Below, piece by piece: positions 8,592-11,492 of a stretch of DNA of 11,492 nucleotides. Source of the DNA: Haplosporangium gracile (lineage: Eukaryota; Mortierellomycota; Mortierellomycetes; Mortierellales; Mortierellaceae). The translations under genes and the position numbers were made by a program. Positions within the stretch are counted from its first letter, which is position 1. Each line of letters opens with the position of its first letter. A model generated the notes under the pieces. That model was not told the DNA's origin, searched no databases, and worked only from the letters and a program-made list of their open reading frames with translations. The stretch covers positions 1 to 11,492 of the forward strand of contig JAAAUF010000875.1 of NCBI GenBank assembly GCA_015499985.1. Reading direction: 5' to 3'.

Positions 8592-8765
8592 GAGGCGTAT
8601 GAAAGCAAAGGCGAAAGAAGAATGGGTTGTTTCTGAACCTTCGACAACAGCTCAAGTGGTGTCTTTTTTTTTTCTTTTTTTTTGCAGGCAAAATAACAAC
8701 AGTGACTGCTTTGAATGAAATGAACAGGATGTATGTATTGAAAAATGAAATGATTGAGAAGCGAA
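8592..8765 (-). promoter_or_regulatory. Compact FEN1 3' flank / IPI3 promoter with poly(dA:dT) tract
   Basis: Only 174 bp separate the FEN1 stop codon from the IPI3 start codon, so FEN1 termination and IPI3 initiation must overlap here. A near-continuous T tract on + (about 8664-8683, two T9 blocks around one C) is a typical nucleosome-depleting element. No TATA box or canonical AATAAA was found on the - strand. Confidence 0.45.
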
Positions 8766-10412
8766 CTATTTCCTTGGGCGACCACGTCCAGCTGTGGCCT
8801 TGCTCTTGGCTGGGACGGCCTTCTTTCCTTTACCTCCAGCAGGCTCCTCAGCTTTGCGCTTGTTAGCATTGGGTGTCATGGTGAAGAAGCCGTCCAAGCG
8901 TCCTTGCGTTGCAGTCTTCAAGTTCTTTTCCAATCTTTCGCATCCCTTGCGGACACGCTCCTCGCTGAATCCCTTGTCCCTGACCAAGAATTCGACCAAG
9001 CCCTCGACATTAGGGGACTCCCACTTGATCTATTATTGAACAAATGCGCATATCTTAAGTATGTGTGTCGTGCTCAGTGGGTTGAGAGTTCAGGCGAGTA
9101 GTAGTTATTGATGAGTTACCTCAATGGTAGCAGGGTCGGTGACGAGAGGGTTGCGGAACAATTCACGCGCATCCTTGTAGGGCCAGTGCTCAGGGATGGG
9201 ATAGCGCTTTGTGTCAAGGTTCTCCAAAATGGTTTCAATGTTCTTGTGCTCCTTGATCAACGCGATAGCCCGAGTAGGTCCAATGTTCTTGATCGAGTCG
9301 CAGTAATCGCATCCCAAAAGAATACATAAGTCAATGAACTAGTACAAGGTTGAAAGTGGAATGAATATGTTAGCAAAGTAAGCGCAGCTACCAGCACTTT
9401 CTTGACAGCAGAAGTAATGTGCTGGACGAGACAAACCTCGTCCATGCTGAAACCAAGTCCGTCCAAGCTCTTCCTCAACGAAATCTCACTGATGGGCAAC
9501 TTCTTGGCTTCACTGAAAGTCAAATGGCGCAGCAAAATGGGTGATCCAAAAGTAAGAGTATCCATATCTTCGGAACCTGCAGCGTACACCTTTCCTGCCC
9601 TTGCCAGCGCCGCGCACTGTGCCTCAGCCTCACATGGTGCCTATGTTCAGAATGTAATATAGGAGAACGTTAGAACCCTATGAGGTCTTGGTGGAGAACG
9701 CGGTTCAGATGCAACTGCCCTTTTCGAAGCAAACATGTACCTCGACGTATGGGATTCCAAGCAACTTCAACAGCTTCTTGCACTCGGCGTTATGCTCGGG
9801 CGTGACCTTGACTAACCGCCTGTTGAACTTGTCGATGGCCTCTGTGTCACCAACTTCTTCAGCTTCCTCCTTGCTTACGTTAGCCTCCTTGCGCTTCTGT
9901 GTACGCTTGGCGAGCTACAATGTCGAATAAAAACAGTGTGAAGATGTCAGTATTAAAGTACACATGCGTTCGAGCCTATGCACTAGATCAAAGACGTCCA
10001 TACTTGACTGTTAACATACCTCTCCAGACTTCAAGGTAGGGGGCTTTCCATCAAAGACATAAACAGGCTTGATGCCGTTGTCGACCATACGCAGCGTCCG
10101 GTAGAACATACCCATCAAGTGACTATATTGAACACAGAGAAAAGGCCAGTTAGACAAATGTCTCCTAGATTCAAAGTCAAGGTCAAGGCACTTTCCCGCC
10201 GAAATAAAACGTAGATATTCTTACCTTGTAGTTTCTCCGTTCTCGTTCTGCAAAAGTTGACCGTCCTGCTGTCTGACAGCAATCATGAACTGATAGATTG
10301 ACATGGAAGCATCAATAGCGACCTTGCGTCCAAAGTAGTTCTTGATGTCGTCCTCCTTGATGGCCTCCTTGGCATTGTCGCCGATGACTTTGGACAGTCC
10401 GTGAATTCCCAT
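8766..10412 (-). CDS. FEN1: Flap endonuclease 1 (FEN1/RAD27), 6 exons
   Basis: Exons in coding order are 10412-10225, 10122-10020, 9914-9741, 9640-9437, 9338-9120 and 9029-8766, giving 383 residues (human 380). Introns are 102, 105, 100, 98 and 90 nt. This structure-specific nuclease cuts 5' flaps during Okazaki-fragment maturation and long-patch base excision repair, together with PCNA. The start [10 protein letters not shown] and [16 protein letters not shown] are the family N-terminus; Gly2 and the GCCATGG start context support this ATG. All seven metal-binding acids are present: D34, D87, E159, E161, D180, D182 and D234 (human numbering plus one after a one-residue insertion near 50). The H2TH/K+ region is [17 protein letters not shown]. 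The PCNA-binding PIP box is QGRLDGFF (338-345). The basic tail ends in RGRPRK (378-383), an AT-hook-like core. The intron 4 donor is the weak GTTTGT. An in-frame ATG exists 135 nt upstream. It is divergent from NUDT1. Confidence 0.98.
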
Positions 10413-10979
10413 GGCGGTAGATTCTGTGTGGAAGTATGAGTAGTAGTAAGACGGTAAAAGAAAGGGTAAATGAGTCTTTGTGCGGGAGTGAGATGTCCGT
10501 GAGATGTTTGAAGGGGGAAAGCGAAGTAGGTGAGATAAAGTAGGCATCTCTGGGTGAAGAAAAGTGTGGATGGTCTTATAGTTATTTGACTTGCAGGCGT
10601 GCGAGCAGAGCTGTGTGGGTGGGTGCTACTGAGAAGACTGGCTGGCGATCCTTTGAAAAGGGCTGCCTTTCTGTGTTATGTGTGCGTGGGTTTGGTACAA
10701 GCGTAAGTTTCTCCTGGATGTCCTTTTGAAGCGTCCTTACAGTTGTTGTTTTGTGTTGGTGATGTGTAAGTGAAGAAGTAGAAGAAGAAAGAGGTGTGAA
10801 ATCACAAAAACATAAACAAACGAGGCGCGTTTTGAAATTTTGGTGGCAACGACAAGAGACTTTCCTTTTTCAGGTCCCTAGTCACGCTGACTCCAACGGG
10901 CGGCAGATTTTCGAAATTGATCCCGACGAACCAGCATTCTGATCCTCCTTCAACGTTTTTTATTTTTTCCTCAATCACA
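10413..10979. promoter_or_regulatory. Divergent FEN1-NUDT1 promoter region
   Basis: These 567 bp lie between two divergent start codons. Near FEN1, CTATAAGA on - (10574-10581) is a TATA-like element. Nearer NUDT1 there is TAAACAAA (10813-10820, forkhead-like). Five bases beyond it is GGCGCGTTTTGAA (10824-10836), which includes an ACGCG core on - like MCB/E2F sites. TGACTC (10888-10893) is an AP-1/Gcn4-like half site. The NUDT1 leader (about 10940-10972) is pyrimidine-rich. The gene content fits S-phase and oxidative-stress control, but the motif calls are by eye. Confidence 0.5.
10574..10581 (-). promoter_or_regulatory. TATA-like element of FEN1
   Basis: CTATAAGA on the - strand, 162 nt upstream of the FEN1 start codon and 27 nt upstream of an in-frame upstream ATG (10547-10545). 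If transcription starts about 30 nt downstream of it, the start site would fall almost on that upstream ATG, so the longer isoform may not be made. Confidence 0.4.
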
Positions 10980-11492
10980 ATGGAATCGTTCACCATCACC
11001 TCCAAAAAAGTCTTGACTCTTGTCCTTGTTATCGACAAGGCTGAGCAAAAGGTAAACATCCGGCTTGTCTATCTCAATTGCCTTAAGAGCAAATTACAGG
11101 GATATGTTGATGTAGACTGACATTCTATACCTTCATGCCTGACAGGTTCTCCTTGGGTACAAAAAACGGGGTTTCGGTGCCCATCTCTGGAACGGGTAAG
11201 AGTATAGTCCATTTCATACTCAAGCAGGAAGTAATGCACCACATTATGGCATGATCAATTGACAGCTTCCCTCCCTTCATCACTGGTAGTTTTGGAGGAA
11301 AGGTCGAACCTGGTGAGACTACACAGGAAGGAGCCCTTCGCGAACTTGAGGAGGAAGCTGGTATCACCGTCAAGACGGAAGATTTCAAGAAGGCCGGAAT
11401 CCTTTTATTCCAGTTCGAGAACGATCCCGTTGCGCTCGAGACTCATGTCTACAAAGCTTACGAATATCAAGGGCAAATTTGCGAGTATGTTC
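10980..11492 (+). CDS. NUDT1: NUDT1/MTH1-like Nudix hydrolase (8-oxo-dGTPase), 3' end missing
   Basis: Exons are 10980-11051, 11146-11195 and 11290 to about 11484, with 94-nt introns (phases 0 and 2). 105 complete codons are visible; human MTH1 has 156, so roughly the last 50 residues lie beyond the window. The enzyme hydrolyses oxidised purine nucleotides such as 8-oxo-dGTP to monophosphates, cleaning the nucleotide pool. Seen: VLTLVLVIDKAEQKVLLGYKK aligns with the MTH1 first strands. KKRGFGAHLWNGFGGK has the substrate-pocket Phe34 and Asn40 (human F27, N33). The Nudix box runs from G44 to I66 with E50, R58, E59, E62, E63 and G65 all in place. THVYKAYEYQGQICE matches the following strand. 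The last eight bases (GTATGTTC, 11485-11492) look like a third donor, after phase 2, so the final GV codons of a straight reading are probably intronic. Starts with ATG after a pyrimidine-rich leader. Confidence 0.92.

Noticed and set aside
1..11492. CRISPR array, insertion sequence, bacterial operon or tRNA
   Set aside because: No regularly spaced repeats, transposase-like frames or tRNA boxes were seen. The spliced genes show that this is eukaryotic nuclear DNA.

Overview
This is a eukaryotic nuclear fragment, most likely fungal. Its genes carry short GT-AG introns, mostly 90-141 nt. It has long C/T-rich and homopolymer tracts between genes, a TATA-type core promoter, and an intronless F-box/leucine-rich-repeat gene of a style common in Mortierella-like Mucoromycota. 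The Mortierellomycotina placement is an inference from gene style, not a proof.

Layout. Positions 1-1335 are low-complexity intergenic DNA without a recognisable gene. A secreted or vacuolar GH89 alpha-N-acetylglucosaminidase (NAGLU family) lies on + at 1519-4269. It converges, with only 95 bp between stop codons, on an intronless F-box protein on - (6263-4365). Also on - are a four-exon IPI3/WDR18 gene (8591-6695) and a six-exon FEN1 flap endonuclease gene (10412-8766), arranged in tandem 174 bp apart. FEN1 is divergent from a NUDT1/MTH1-type Nudix hydrolase on + (10980 to beyond the window end), with 567 bp of shared upstream DNA.

How they relate. FEN1 (Okazaki-fragment flap removal and long-patch base excision repair) and the MTH1-like hydrolase (removal of oxidised dNTPs) are functionally adjacent. 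Their shared upstream region holds a cluster that looks like cell-cycle sites (forkhead-like plus ACGCG core) and an AP-1-like half site. IPI3/WDR18 is a 60S ribosome-maturation factor. The NAGLU and F-box genes have no obvious functional link to these.

The most unusual observation is at the 3' end of the NAGLU gene. An in-frame TGA (4150-4152) interrupts a reading frame whose downstream 30-odd codons still resemble the NAGLU C-terminus. The simplest readings are an ultrashort 24-nt GT-AG intron (4149-4172), stop-codon readthrough, or a truncating allele or sequence error. No mobile element, CRISPR array, rRNA or tRNA was recognised. I see no wholly new system here; five of five genes fall in known families.
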